The notes: a model not told the origin generated them from the sequence alone. Counted from the first letter of the stretch, positions 41,938-50,366 are shown. The stretch is DNA of 64,000 bases from DASZIT01 sp036268775 (GCA_036268775.1 DATATM010000014.1:1-64000); one strand, 5' to 3'. A program made the numbers and translations.

Positions 41938-42402
41938 ATGCCGTCTGAAGTCGAAGAAATAGAAGAACCGGAAGACCTCGCCGAGACCGACCTCGACGCG
42001 CTCCCGGACGACGTGGATGACCTTATCGACGACGACGCGCTGGCGGTCGATGAGGACGATGACGACGACGGATTGGTGGCCGACGTCGTCGAGGAAGAAG
42101 CGGTCCCCGACGTGCCGGTGGCGGCCAAGCCGGCGGCGGCGGGCGAGGATGAGGACGAAGAAGAAGAAGAAGACCACGACGAGGACGTGGAGGCCAGCCT
42201 GGACGTCATTCTGAAGGAACGGCTGGTGGTGGAGGAGCCGGAAGAGGACGAGGACGCCCCCGAGCCGGAAGACCGGTCCGAGGGGGTCGACCGGGTGCTG
42301 CCCAAGCAGCCGGACGAGTTCGTCTGCCGCTCGTGCTTCTTGGTCAAGCACCCGAATCAACTCGCCGACCAGAAGAAAATGCTGTGCCGAGACTGCGTGT
42401 GA
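41938..42402 (+). CDS. DUF4193 acidic zinc-ribbon protein
   Basis: 154 residues. The first 110 are extremely acidic (long runs of Asp/Glu) and must be disordered. The C-terminal 35 residues form a small zinc ribbon: KQPDEFVCRSCFLVKH with CxxC, and LCRDC with a second CxxC. This C terminus is the actinobacterial DUF4193 signature, function unknown. ATG 41938 has GAAGGG upstream. It follows the structured stretch 41523-41937 and precedes a small conserved protein by 12 bases. Confidence 0.85.
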   Translation: MPSEVEEIEEPEDLAETDLDALPDDVDDLIDDDALAVDEDDDDDGLVADVVEEEAVPDVPVAAKPAAAGEDEDEEEEEDHDEDVEASLDVILKERLVVEEPEEDEDAPEPEDRSEGVDRVLPKQPDEFVCRSCFLVKHPNQLADQKKMLCRDCV

Positions 42403-42414
42403 TCGGAGCCCGTC

Positions 42415-43008
42415 ATGGTCGATGAAGACAACGAGGACCCCTCCCTCAACGATCGGATCCTCGATGTGTTCGTGTACGCGCCGGCGGGCTTCATCCTTTC
42501 GGCGCTGGATGACTTCCCCAAACTGGCGGCGTTGGGTCGTGACCGGTTGGGAACCCAGGTGTCCAACGCCCGGGTGATGGGGGAGTTCGCGGTGAAGATG
42601 GGCACCCAAGAGATCAAGAAAATGGGCGAGGGACTTCTCCACCGCCAGCCGGCCACCGGAGAGGCTCCCGCCGGACAGTCGGACGCCGCCCCGGTCGGCC
42701 TCCATTCGGTGCCGACCTCGCCACCGGCCGGCGGGCTCGACGAGAGGCCGGCATCAACCCCGGGGCCGACGGCGATTCCGGTCCCCCCGGCGCCACCCTC
42801 GACGGGGTCGTCGACCAACGGACACGTGCCCACCGCCTCGTCACTGGCCATCCCCGGCTTCGACACCCTGTCCGCCTCCCAGGTCGTCCAGCGACTGGAT
42901 GGACTCAGCCGGGGGGAACTGGTCGCCGCCCGGGCCTACGAAGCCGGCACCCGGGGACGCCGGACGATCCTCAGCCGGATCGACCAACTGCTGGAAGAGC
43001 GGGCCTAG
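42415..43008 (+). CDS. Conserved actinobacterial protein with C-terminal helical repeat
   Basis: 197 residues. Residues 1-75 hold a helical segment (ILDVFVYAPAGFILSALDDF, partly hydrophobic, perhaps membrane-associating). Residues 76-145 are Pro/Ser/Gly-rich. The C-terminal 50 residues read LSASQVVQRLDGLSRGELVA then YEAGTRGRRTILSRI, a helical module seen at the ends of several actinobacterial lipid-droplet or envelope-associated proteins. No function is assigned. Same strand as the DUF4193 gene, 12 bases apart. Confidence 0.65.
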   Translation: MVDEDNEDPSLNDRILDVFVYAPAGFILSALDDFPKLAALGRDRLGTQVSNARVMGEFAVKMGTQEIKKMGEGLLHRQPATGEAPAGQSDAAPVGLHSVPTSPPAGGLDERPASTPGPTAIPVPPAPPSTGSSTNGHVPTASSLAIPGFDTLSASQVVQRLDGLSRGELVAARAYEAGTRGRRTILSRIDQLLEERA

Positions 43009-43051
43009 ACCTCCCTCCCTCCGCGGGGTGGGGCACGGTCGAAGGAAGGGC

Positions 43052-43528
43052 ATGGAGGGAGTCAGGGACGCAGAGACCGGAGATGCCCAGCGCATCCTGG
43101 AGCTCATCAGTGAATTCCTCAGCGGGTTGGCCGCCGGTCGAGGGGGTCTGTTGCTGCTGGCCGAAGCCGGTCTCTCCGCTCAGGGCGCCATCGGGGTCAA
43201 GACGCTCGACGAGCACCTGAAAGACCCGGATCACGTGGTGCTGATGGGCACGCTCGACGGAGAGGTCTGCGGCATGGGAATGGGCCATCTGGACCGGCTG
43301 CCCGACGGGAGGCCGCTCGGGCACCTGGACATCTGTTACGTCGAACCGGAGGCCCGGGGGGTGGGCCTCGGGCGGCTGTTGCTGGACAGCATCATGGGAT
43401 GGCTCACCGACCGAGGCTGTGTCGGGGTCGACGGGGTGGCCCTCCCGGGGGATCGCGAGACCAAGAACTTCTTCGAGGCGGCCGGCTTCAAGGCCCGGCT
43501 GCTGACGATGCACCGCTCGCTGGAGTGA
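43052..43528 (+). CDS. GNAT-family N-acetyltransferase
   Basis: 158 residues, a single GNAT fold. Central strand LGHLDICYVEPEARGVGLGRLLLDSI holds the acetyl-CoA-binding RGVGLG motif (given in part), and FFEAAGFKARLLTMHRSLE is the C-terminal strand. Substrate unknown. ATG 43052 follows GAAGGAAGGG. The stop overlaps the next gene (GTGA). Confidence 0.82.
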   Translation: MEGVRDAETGDAQRILELISEFLSGLAAGRGGLLLLAEAGLSAQGAIGVKTLDEHLKDPDHVVLMGTLDGEVCGMGMGHLDRLPDGRPLGHLDICYVEPEARGVGLGRLLLDSIMGWLTDRGCVGVDGVALPGDRETKNFFEAAGFKARLLTMHRSLE

Positions 43529-44316
43529 CACCCGAAGACCACCGGTGGGTGGAGGCCGGCGGCGTCGCCATGTATGTCGAGGCGGTGGGGGAGGGGGAGC
43601 CCCTCGTCCTCCTCCATGGGGGGATGGCCTCCAATCTCGGCTGGATGGCCCAGATCGATGACTTCTCCGCCCGCTACCGGGTCATCGCCCCCGAGCGGCC
43701 GGGCCACGGCCATGCCCCCGATGTGGACGGGCCGTACCGCTATGAAGCCATGGCTGACGCCACTGCGGCCCTGTTGGCCGCCCTGGAGCTGCCTCCCGCC
43801 CGATTGGTGGGTTGGAGTGACGGGGGCATCGTCGCCCTGCTGATGGCGATCCGCCATCCCGAGTCGGTGGCCAAAGTGGTGGCATTCGGAGCCAACTCGG
43901 CCAGCACCGGCTACGTGCCGGGCGGGACCGAGGCGCTCACCGAGGCGCCTGCCGACGGGGAGGAGATGGCCGAGTTCCGGGCCATGTACGACCCGGTAAG
44001 CCCCGACGGGCCCGACCACTTCCCGGTGGTCTGGGAAAAGGTGAGGACGCTGTGGTCGGAGCCCTTCGACTTCACGTCGGAGCTGGCCGCCATCCAAGCG
44101 CCCACCCTGGTGATGGTGGCGGACGACGACCTGGTCACCATCGAGCACGCCGCCGAGATGTACCGCACTCTTCCCCGGGGTGAGCTGGCGGTGTTGCCGG
44201 GGGTCTCCCACGGTGCCCCCATCGAGCGACCGTCACTGTTCAACCGACTGGTGCTCGACTTCCTCTCCGATCAGCCGACCACCCTGTTGATGCCCCAACG
44301 GCGGGCGCCGGGCTGA
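43525..44316 (+). CDS. Alpha/beta hydrolase
   Basis: 263 residues. Oxyanion motif LVLLHGGMASNLGW near residue 30, nucleophile elbow GWSDGG (Ser near 97), acidic residue in VADDDLVT and His in GVSHGAPIE. GTG 43525 overlaps the GNAT stop, so the two are coupled. Substrate not evident. Distinct from the hydrolase at 5650. Confidence 0.85.
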   Translation: MTPEDHRWVEAGGVAMYVEAVGEGEPLVLLHGGMASNLGWMAQIDDFSARYRVIAPERPGHGHAPDVDGPYRYEAMADATAALLAALELPPARLVGWSDGGIVALLMAIRHPESVAKVVAFGANSASTGYVPGGTEALTEAPADGEEMAEFRAMYDPVSPDGPDHFPVVWEKVRTLWSEPFDFTSELAAIQAPTLVMVADDDLVTIEHAAEMYRTLPRGELAVLPGVSHGAPIERPSLFNRLVLDFLSDQPTTLLMPQRRAPG

Positions 44317-44329
44317 CCGGTTCGGGGCT

Positions 44330-45652
44330 TCAGGCCCGGCGGCGGGAAGGGGTGGTGCGGGCCGGCACCGGCCGACGGGGGCCGGGTGGGGGAGGAATGG
44401 GGAGACCGAGGAGCTTGGCCAGCTCGGGGACGTAGCCGGACGCCTTGTTGGCCGCCACCAGGAGGGCCTCGTCGGCGCCGGTCGGAAGCCCGGCCGGCTT
44501 CACGTTGCGGCGCACCGGCGAATCGACCACCACTTCGAGCACCGCCAACCAGTCGGCCGGCGTCGACTCCGAGGACATGGCTTGGCCGGCGGAGTCGGCC
44601 AGTCGGACCGCCAGCTCGGCAGAGAGGCGGGTGGCCGGCTCCGGCGGGCGGATGGAGACCCGGAGGGCGTCCGCCACCCGGCCCTCGTCGAGGGCGATGG
44701 AGATCCGTTGGACCCAGCCGTCGCGCAGGGCGGTGACCCGCTGGTCGAGTGCAGCCCGGAGCGCCTTTTGGAACTCGCGGCCTTCCTCATCGAGGGTGAC
44801 GGTGGAGGCGGAGGCGACGATGGAGCGGAGCTCCCGGAGGGGGATGTCCTTGCCCTCGTTTTTGGCGACCGACGCCCGGTCCTTCCAGGCCGCCAGGGTG
44901 ACGATGGGCAACAGCTCCTCGGCCAGGGTGAGGAGGGGTCCGGGGGTGACCTCGGTCCGCGACTCGGCCCGGGCCCGGGCGTTCTGCTCTTCGATGGCCT
45001 GGCGCACCGCCGGGATACCGCCCCGCAGCAGCTGTTCGGCTACCGGGAGTTGCTCCGGCTTGAGGGTGGCGAGGGCGGCATTCCGGTAGGTGGTGGACGG
45101 GGCCGGGCGGCGGGGTCCCTCACGGTGCCCACCTTCCCGGGTGCCGGGCCGGGCCGGGCGGTCGCGCCGCCGGTCGGACGGGGCCCCGTCCCGGGCGCCT
45201 TCGCCGCCGCCGGTGCGGGCGCCAGTGCGAGCCGGGGCGTCCCGACGAGGACCCCGTTCTCCGGATTCGGTTCGGGGTCGGCGATCAGCCGGCCGCCGGG
45301 ATCCATCCCGGGACCCCCCGCGGGATCCTTCCGAACGGTCGTCGCGGCGTCGCCCCTTCGACTTGGAGGCGAGCACCACGTTGACGTCAGGCCCCGTCGA
45401 CGGGTTGCCGACCACCTCGATGGTCTCCACCGGGCGGGGGGTCGACTTGCCCTTGGGGGGGAGCAGCGCCAAGACGGTGGTCCCGTCCAGAGTGGTCTCC
45501 ACTTCGGCCCGAAGGACGGCACCGGTGCTGGTGCCGTCGGGCACCAGAGTGGCGTCGACGGTGCCGCGTGGCTGCTTGGCCCCCGCGGCGCGCCACGTCC
45601 AGGTGGACTCGTTGGTTTGACTGGTGAGTTCGATCTCTATGCGATGCGCCAT
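44330..45652 (-). CDS. Hypothetical protein with a basic disordered centre
   Basis: 440 residues. Residues 1-95 are a beta-rich N-terminal domain (RIEIELTSQTNESTWTWRAA). Residues about 98-185 are low-complexity Arg/Asp/Gly/Ser, disordered. Residues about 190-430 form a helical domain (LKPEQLPVAEQLLRGGIPAV, ALDQRVTALRDGWVQRISIA). I recognise no family. The Arg-rich centre could bind RNA or DNA. ATG 45652 is preferred; GTG 45664 and ATG 45709 are in frame. A TAGCGT box 10 bases before 45652 supports that region as the start. Divergent from htrA. Confidence 0.6.
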   Translation of the reverse strand: MAHRIEIELTSQTNESTWTWRAAGAKQPRGTVDATLVPDGTSTGAVLRAEVETTLDGTTVLALLPPKGKSTPRPVETIEVVGNPSTGPDVNVVLASKSKGRRRDDRSEGSRGGSRDGSRRPADRRPRTESGERGPRRDAPARTGARTGGGEGARDGAPSDRRRDRPARPGTREGGHREGPRRPAPSTTYRNAALATLKPEQLPVAEQLLRGGIPAVRQAIEEQNARARAESRTEVTPGPLLTLAEELLPIVTLAAWKDRASVAKNEGKDIPLRELRSIVASASTVTLDEEGREFQKALRAALDQRVTALRDGWVQRISIALDEGRVADALRVSIRPPEPATRLSAELAVRLADSAGQAMSSESTPADWLAVLEVVVDSPVRRNVKPAGLPTGADEALLVAANKASGYVPELAKLLGLPIPPPPGPRRPVPARTTPSRRRA

Positions 45653-45712
45653 ACCGGGCGACACGCTACTGCCGCCAGGCACCCCCACGGGCACTGAGGC
45701 TGTCGACATGAC

Positions 45713-45773
45713 CTAAGAAGCGGCTAAGAACCCCCTGAAATGGATGTATGTCAAACGGCTCCGGTCCTACGAT
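45713..45773 (+). promoter_or_regulatory. htrA upstream region with 11-bp-spaced direct repeats
   Basis: CTAAGAA occurs at 45713-45719 and 45724-45730, an 11-base step typical of OmpR/PhoB-family response-regulator boxes. A TACGAT box at 45768-45773 is a -10 candidate, which would place the repeats about 50-67 bases before transcription starts. The gene starts at 45855 with AAGAGGAG. Confidence 0.5.
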
Positions 45774-45854
45774 GTCACCGCGGTGGGGGCGAAGGGGCCG
45801 ACCATCCGGTGAGCGACGGTCCGGAAACGGATGTGAGCAAAGAGGAGTCGGTAC

Positions 45855-47375
45855 GTGGAACTGCCTGAAGGCGAGAGCCAGACACCGAATCCGACCGACC
45901 CACCCGACGGCCCGCCGACGGCCAGTCAGCCAACCACCCCGGTACCCGTCCCGCCGCCGACCGCCACTGAGCAGACCCCGGTGGTCGGCCCGCCTCCGGT
46001 CTCCTCCCCACCGCCGGCCTGGAGCCAACCACTGCCGCCGCCACCGCCCGGCTTCGTGTCCCCACCCCCGAGCGGCGCGGTGCCCCCGCCCGCCCCTCCT
46101 GGCTCCCCCTGGAGCCCAGCATCGTCGAGTGGAGACGTTCCGCCTCCGACCAGTGTCGCCCCGGTCTGGGGTATGGCCGGACCGCCGCCGGTCACCCCCG
46201 TCCCTCCCAAAGACAAGAAGGCACCCGGACCCTGGCGCTGGGTGGTGGTGGCGGTAGTGGCCGCGCTGCTCGGCTCGGTGGTGGGCGGATCCATCGTGGC
46301 CGCCGGCAACCACAACGGCACCACCACCGTCCAGCAGATCTCGGCGGGTCCGGCCCTCCTCAACGGCACCACCAACATCGAGAAGGTCATCGCCGGGGTG
46401 CTCCCGGCAGTGGTGTCCATCGATGCCACCGCCCCGGCGCCTTCCCAGGGCACCTTCGGCGGGGGGAGTGCGGGCACCCTGGAGGAACAAGGCACCGGGA
46501 TGATCATCACCGCCGATGGCGAGGTGGTCACCAACAACCACGTCATCAGCGGCGCCACCGTCATCACCGTCACCCTCTACGGCCAGACCAAGGCGATGCC
46601 GGCCACGCTGGTGGACACCGACACCGCCAACGACGTGGCCCTGCTGAAGATCAACAACGCCTCCAACCTTCCGACGGTGAGCTACGGCAATTCCGACAAC
46701 GTGCAGGTCGGTGACGCGGTGGTGGCCATCGGGAACGCCCTCGGACTCTCGGCCGGGACGCCCACCGTCACCCAGGGGATCATCTCCGCCAAGGGCCGGA
46801 CCGTCCAAGCCGGCGATTCGACCTCCAATGCGGTGGAGACCCTCACCAACATGTTCCAGACCGACGCCGCCATCAATCCCGGCAACTCCGGAGGTCCACT
46901 GGTGGACAGCTCGGGCAAGGTGATCGGCATGAACACCGCGGTGGCGGCCAGCTCCAACGGCAGCTCCCAGGCCCAGAACATCGGGTTTGCCATTCCGGCC
47001 AACAAGATCACCGGGCTGCTGCCTGCCTTGCGGAACAAGTCGATCAACAACCAGGGCGGCGGCTTCCTGGGGGTGGGGATCGAGACCCTCACCTCGCAGC
47101 TGCGCAGCGCCTACAACTTCATCCCCACCCAGGGAGCCATCGTCACCCAGGTGGAGGCCGGATCCCCGGCCAGTGTGGCCGGCGTCCAACAGGGTGACGT
47201 GATCACCACCTTCGACGGGAAGGCGGTCACCGGCGCCGACCAGCTCCAGCAGATCATCCAGGGGGATCACGCCGGGCAGAGTGTGAAGATCGGCCTCTAC
47301 CGCGGTCAGCAGCAGTTGACGGTGACGGCAACCCTGGCATCGAGCAACAGCGCGGCGGCGGCAGGCGGGAGCTAG
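45855..47375 (+). CDS. HtrA/DegP-like trypsin-fold serine protease with PDZ domain
   Basis: 506 residues. A cytosolic Pro-rich region (about 1-125), one TM segment (about 128-150), an extracytoplasmic protease domain with catalytic His in TNNHVISG, Asp in DTANDVALLK and Ser in NPGNSGGPL, then one PDZ domain (about 395-490). Envelope protein quality control; resembles mycobacterial PepD/HtrA. GTG 45855 follows AAGAGGAG. The upstream 11-bp repeats suggest two-component control. Confidence 0.92.
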   Translation: MELPEGESQTPNPTDPPDGPPTASQPTTPVPVPPPTATEQTPVVGPPPVSSPPPAWSQPLPPPPPGFVSPPPSGAVPPPAPPGSPWSPASSSGDVPPPTSVAPVWGMAGPPPVTPVPPKDKKAPGPWRWVVVAVVAALLGSVVGGSIVAAGNHNGTTTVQQISAGPALLNGTTNIEKVIAGVLPAVVSIDATAPAPSQGTFGGGSAGTLEEQGTGMIITADGEVVTNNHVISGATVITVTLYGQTKAMPATLVDTDTANDVALLKINNASNLPTVSYGNSDNVQVGDAVVAIGNALGLSAGTPTVTQGIISAKGRTVQAGDSTSNAVETLTNMFQTDAAINPGNSGGPLVDSSGKVIGMNTAVAASSNGSSQAQNIGFAIPANKITGLLPALRNKSINNQGGGFLGVGIETLTSQLRSAYNFIPTQGAIVTQVEAGSPASVAGVQQGDVITTFDGKAVTGADQLQQIIQGDHAGQSVKIGLYRGQQQLTVTATLASSNSAAAAGGS

Positions 47376-47391
47376 GCCACCACCGGGTCGG

Positions 47392-47631
47392 TCAGTACCG
47401 CCAGCGGGCCATCGGAGGCCCGAAACCGGCATCGTCGGCGCAGTCGCCACAGAGATCCAATCGGTTGGCCCCGGGGCGGTCCGAAGCCGCCACCCGGCGC
47501 CAGCCGAGCCGTCGGGCCTCTTCGAGGCAGGACGACTCCGACCAGTGCGGCGATGTCTGCCGGCCGCACCGCCCGCAGGTGCGGATGTACGGCTCTTCAT
47601 CGAACGTGTAGTTGTACGAATCGGTATCCAC
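47392..47631 (-). CDS. Small zinc-ribbon-like protein
   Basis: 79 residues with two Cys pairs: TCGRCGRQTSP near residue 18 and LCGDCADDAG near residue 60, consistent with one zinc site. N terminus is acidic and aromatic. GTG 47631 is preceded at good spacing by AAAGGAG, a strong ribosome-binding site, which makes this small gene credible. Family not recognised. It ends 17 bases from htrA (convergent). Confidence 0.65.
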   Translation of the reverse strand: MDTDSYNYTFDEEPYIRTCGRCGRQTSPHWSESSCLEEARRLGWRRVAASDRPGANRLDLCGDCADDAGFGPPMARWRY

Positions 47632-47845
47632 AGCGAACTCCTTTCCCGACGATACCGGGCAGCACGGCAGGGGAGGGTCACCCGACCCGGAGTCCGGAGC
47701 CGATTTGGAAGATCAGATCCCTCCGGAGAGGCCCCGAACGATGCGGGGACTTCGATAAGACGGGATGCAACCCAGGATCGGCGTGATGGTGGATTCCACG
47801 GGGGCCCGGCGCCCGGATTGCCATCGCCCGAGGTCCGGTGTCGCC

Positions 47846-47851
47846 TAATAT
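47846..47851 (+). promoter_or_regulatory. -10 box TAATAT, leaderless promoter of the small zinc protein gene
   Basis: Seven bases before GTG 47859. It supports 47859 over the in-frame GTG 47838, which would lie upstream of this box. Confidence 0.5.
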
Positions 47852-47858
47852 CATCACC

Positions 47859-48209
47859 GTGACGGAATTGGCCGGGATAGATCGGTGCGGCTGGTGTGGC
47901 CGTCCATTGACCAAACGGGCCGGCGCCGGCCGTCCCCGGCGATTCTGTAGCCCGTCTCATCGACAACGGGCATACGAAGCCCGGCGTCGAGCTGACGCCA
48001 TGCACCTGCCGGCCGGACAGGTCATCGTCACCGAGAACGAACTGCACAAGTTGCACGACCGGTTGTACCGACTGGAGGCCGCCGTCGAGGACGTCGACGC
48101 CGATCTCGCCGGGACCAAAAGCGCCAAGGCCTACCAACTGGCGTTCGAACACCTCTACGAGGCGGCCCGGGATCTCACCGGGGTGGTGGTGGAGCCGGTC
48201 CGGGAGTAG
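47859..48209 (+). CDS. Small FCS-like zinc-binding protein
   Basis: 116 residues. N-terminal zinc motif DRCGWCGRPL then RRFCSPSHRQRAYEARRRAD, a treble-clef-like Cys3-His arrangement common in actinobacterial DNA-associated small proteins. Residues 55-110 are predicted coiled coil (ENELHKLHDRLYRLEAAVED). Probably nucleic-acid binding; unproven. Head-to-head with the other small zinc protein across about 230 bases. Confidence 0.75.
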   Translation: MTELAGIDRCGWCGRPLTKRAGAGRPRRFCSPSHRQRAYEARRRADAMHLPAGQVIVTENELHKLHDRLYRLEAAVEDVDADLAGTKSAKAYQLAFEHLYEAARDLTGVVVEPVRE

Positions 48210-48687
48210 CGGTCGGAGGTCGGCAGGGGCTCCGTCCAGGCTCAACCTCTAACGCCGATAATGTATATTATGTCAATCAAGAACGATACATAGTCCAGGT
48301 AGTGCCATTGGCCGCCAGCGCTGGCTTTCGGCGGATGGGCTATATCGGCCTCACGCCATAGTGCACCGAGCCACGCCGAACGTCGTAGATGGGGGAATCC
48401 ATCTTGTCGACGGCTGGGCAGGAAGCGTTCGGGTCGGGCGACCGGATTTCGATATGACAGAAGGACTGTCTCACGACATTCCCGATGCTGGTCGGCAGGC
48501 AGCCGTCGATCGAGGCAACAGCTCCCTCCCCCTGGCCGGGTCATTGCCTTGTGGTTTCCGAATGGGATTTCGGAATTTGAGCGAGGTCGACATTCACTCG
48601 GGGTCCGGAGATAGGGTCCTGGGCGTCAAGCCCATACGGGTTGGCTGTCGAATCGGAGCGTCCAGTACGCAGAAGAGGTGGAAGACG
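48210..48687. other. Gene-free stretch, 478 bases
   Basis: AT-richer than the neighbours. Contains ATAAT-N4-ATTAT (48258-48271) and the palindrome GCCAGCGCTGGC (48314-48325). A reading frame from 48361 is open in phase into the next gene, but its residues look random and lack a binding site; the minus-strand frame 48242-48544 is also unconvincing. Probably a regulatory and possibly decayed region in front of the duplicated pair. Confidence 0.5.
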
Positions 48688-48963
48688 ATGGCACTTGGGA
48701 TCTATTTCCCTCACGTGGGATTCACGACGGAAAAGTACCGCGAGGTGATCAAGAAGTTGGACGACGCGGGCGAAGGGGCACCCAAGGGGCGCACCTACCA
48801 CGTTGCCCTCGAAACCGACGGTGCAGTTCAGGTCTTTGATATTTGGGAATCACAGGAGGAGTTCGATGCCTTCGGATCGAAACTTGTGCCAATCCTCAAG
48901 GCCGCGGGTGTCGAGTTGGGGGACCCGATGGTGGCAACTGTGGTCAACGTGATCACGGGCTGA
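48688..48963 (+). CDS. Small ABM-like dimeric alpha/beta-barrel protein, copy 1
   Basis: 91 residues, MALGIYFPHVGFTTEKYREV at the start. The size, the KYREVIKKLDDAG helix, and the strand AVQVFDIWESQEEFDAFG fit the dimeric alpha/beta barrel fold (ABM superfamily) used by small monooxygenases and haem- or quinone-binding proteins. No catalytic residues can be named. It is followed 13 bases on by a near-copy of identical length. ATG 48688 follows AGAGGTGG; the paralogue start confirms it. Confidence 0.75.
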   Translation: MALGIYFPHVGFTTEKYREVIKKLDDAGEGAPKGRTYHVALETDGAVQVFDIWESQEEFDAFGSKLVPILKAAGVELGDPMVATVVNVITG

Positions 48964-48976
48964 GAGGGCGAAATCG

Positions 48977-49252
48977 ATGGCTCTTGGGATCTATTTTCCT
49001 CACGTGGGGTTCACGCCGGAGAAGTACCGCGAAGTGATCAAACAGTTGGAAGATGCCGGTGAAGGGGCACCCAAAGGGCGCACCTACCACGTTGCCCTGG
49101 AATCAGACGGTGCCGTTCAGGTCTTTGATATCTGGGAATCGCAGGAAGAGGCTGATGCCTTCGGAACGACCGTGAAGGCGGTCCTCGCCCAAGCCGGTGT
49201 CGAGCAGCAGGAGCCAATGGTGGCAACGGTGATCAACGTGATCGAGGGCTGA
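48977..49252 (+). CDS. Small ABM-like dimeric alpha/beta-barrel protein, copy 2
   Basis: 91 residues, about 80% identical to the preceding gene by hand count (18 differences, mostly in the last 33 residues). Identical start MALGIYFPHVGF and end region PMVATVINVI. Tandem duplication with conserved DNA in the first two thirds. The pair may form a heterodimer or simply raise dosage. Separated from copy 1 by 13 bases. Confidence 0.75.
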   Translation: MALGIYFPHVGFTPEKYREVIKQLEDAGEGAPKGRTYHVALESDGAVQVFDIWESQEEADAFGTTVKAVLAQAGVEQQEPMVATVINVIEG

Positions 49253-49544
49253 GAGGCCCAACCCCCCCCCCTCATCGGGCATCTGGTCGATCAGGTGGCA
49301 GGTTGGGCAGCGACGTCGTCGGAGCTGGTCCGGTTCTCCCGTGGGGGGCCGGTGTTTCGCCGCCAGAACGGGTAGCCGATTCGCACCTAAGGCGCCCGCT
49401 AACAGTGGCGGCCGCCCGGGTGAGGGTTTCCGGGCCCCCGGACTGCCCGACGACCTGGCTGACCCGGGAACCGTCCTCGGGCATAGAATGGGTGCCGCAC
49501 GTCGACACGAGTCCACTGTGCCGCCGATTCGCCGAGGAGGGGTT
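49253..49544. other. Gene-free stretch, 292 bases
   Basis: Begins with a run of 10 C (49262-49271). No convincing gene or hairpin is seen. Provides the 5' region of the aldolase-like gene, with GAGGAGGGG just before its start. Confidence 0.4.
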
Positions 49545-50309
49545 GTGCCCGAGATCATCGAATTTCCGTCGTCCATGACATTCGATTCTGCCGAGGATGA
49601 GCGGCTCTACCGCAAGCAGCGGCTGGCCGCCGGATTCCGCCTGTTCTCCAAATTCGGTTTCGACGAGGGTGTGGCCGGCCACATCACCGCCAGGGATCCC
49701 GAACGCCTCGACCATTTCTGGGTGAATCCGTTCGGCATGCACTTCGGGCATATCCGGGTATCGGACCTCATCTTGGTGAACGACGAGGGCCAGGTGGTCG
49801 AGGGTGACCAGCCCGTCAACACCGCGGCGTTCGCCATCCACTCCCAGGTCCACGCCGCCCGCCCCGATGTGGTGGCCGCCGCCCATTCCCACTCCATCTA
49901 CGGCAAATCCTGGGCGTCCCTCGGCAAGCCGCTCGATCCCATCACCCAGGATGTCTGTGCCTTCTACCAGGACCACTCGGTCTTCGACGATTACACCGGG
50001 GTGGTCCTCGACATCGAGGAGGGCAAGCGGATCGCCCACGCCCTCGGGGAGAACAAGGCCACCATCCTCCGCAACCACGGGCTGCTCACCGTCGGCCAAT
50101 CGGTCGACGAGGCGGTGTGGTGGTTCATCACCATGGAGCGTTCCTGCCAGGCCCAGCTGTTGGCCTCGTCCGCCGGAGAGCCGGTGCTCATCGATGCGGA
50201 CATGGCCAAGACCACCCACGATCAGGTCGGCTCGCACCTGGCCGGTTGGTTCAGCTTCCAACCGCTGTTCCGCCGCATCGTGAGGGAACAACCCGACCTG
50301 CTGGACTGA
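49545..50309 (+). CDS. Class II aldolase/adducin-family protein
   Basis: 254 residues with the class II aldolase fold: FGFDEGVAGHITARDPE near residue 40, zinc ligands in AAAHSHSIYGK (two His) and ILRNHGLLTVG (His), and the acidic DEAVWWF helix. Family members cleave or epimerise sugar phosphates, but the divergent animal adducin group does not; the substrate is unknown. GTG 49545 follows GAGGAGGGG; the frame is open above but without similarity. Confidence 0.85.
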   Translation: MPEIIEFPSSMTFDSAEDERLYRKQRLAAGFRLFSKFGFDEGVAGHITARDPERLDHFWVNPFGMHFGHIRVSDLILVNDEGQVVEGDQPVNTAAFAIHSQVHAARPDVVAAAHSHSIYGKSWASLGKPLDPITQDVCAFYQDHSVFDDYTGVVLDIEEGKRIAHALGENKATILRNHGLLTVGQSVDEAVWWFITMERSCQAQLLASSAGEPVLIDADMAKTTHDQVGSHLAGWFSFQPLFRRIVREQPDLLD

Positions 50310-50330
50310 TCCTCCGGGCCCCGGCCCGAT

Positions 50331-50359
50331 CTGACTTTCGACCGGAGCCTGTCTAGTCT
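50331..50359 (+). promoter_or_regulatory. Leaderless promoter of the Sco1-like gene
   Basis: CTGACT (50331-50336), 17 bases, TAGTCT (50354-50359), then 7 bases to GTG 50367. One of the few leaderless promoters here with a readable -35. Confidence 0.55.
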
Positions 50360-50366
50360 CAGCCGG

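Noticed and set aside
45666..48245. An 859-codon minus-strand frame across htrA and the small zinc genes
   Set aside because: It conflicts with the catalytic motifs of the protease and has no recognisable protein content.
48361..48687. N-terminal extension of the first ABM-like gene
   Set aside because: The upstream in-frame codons have no similarity, while the paralogue next door starts at the same MALGIYF and both have suitable start contexts.
49262..49271. Run of 10 C as a phase-variation tract
   Set aside because: It lies between genes, about 270 bases from the next start, with no promoter spacing it could alter.
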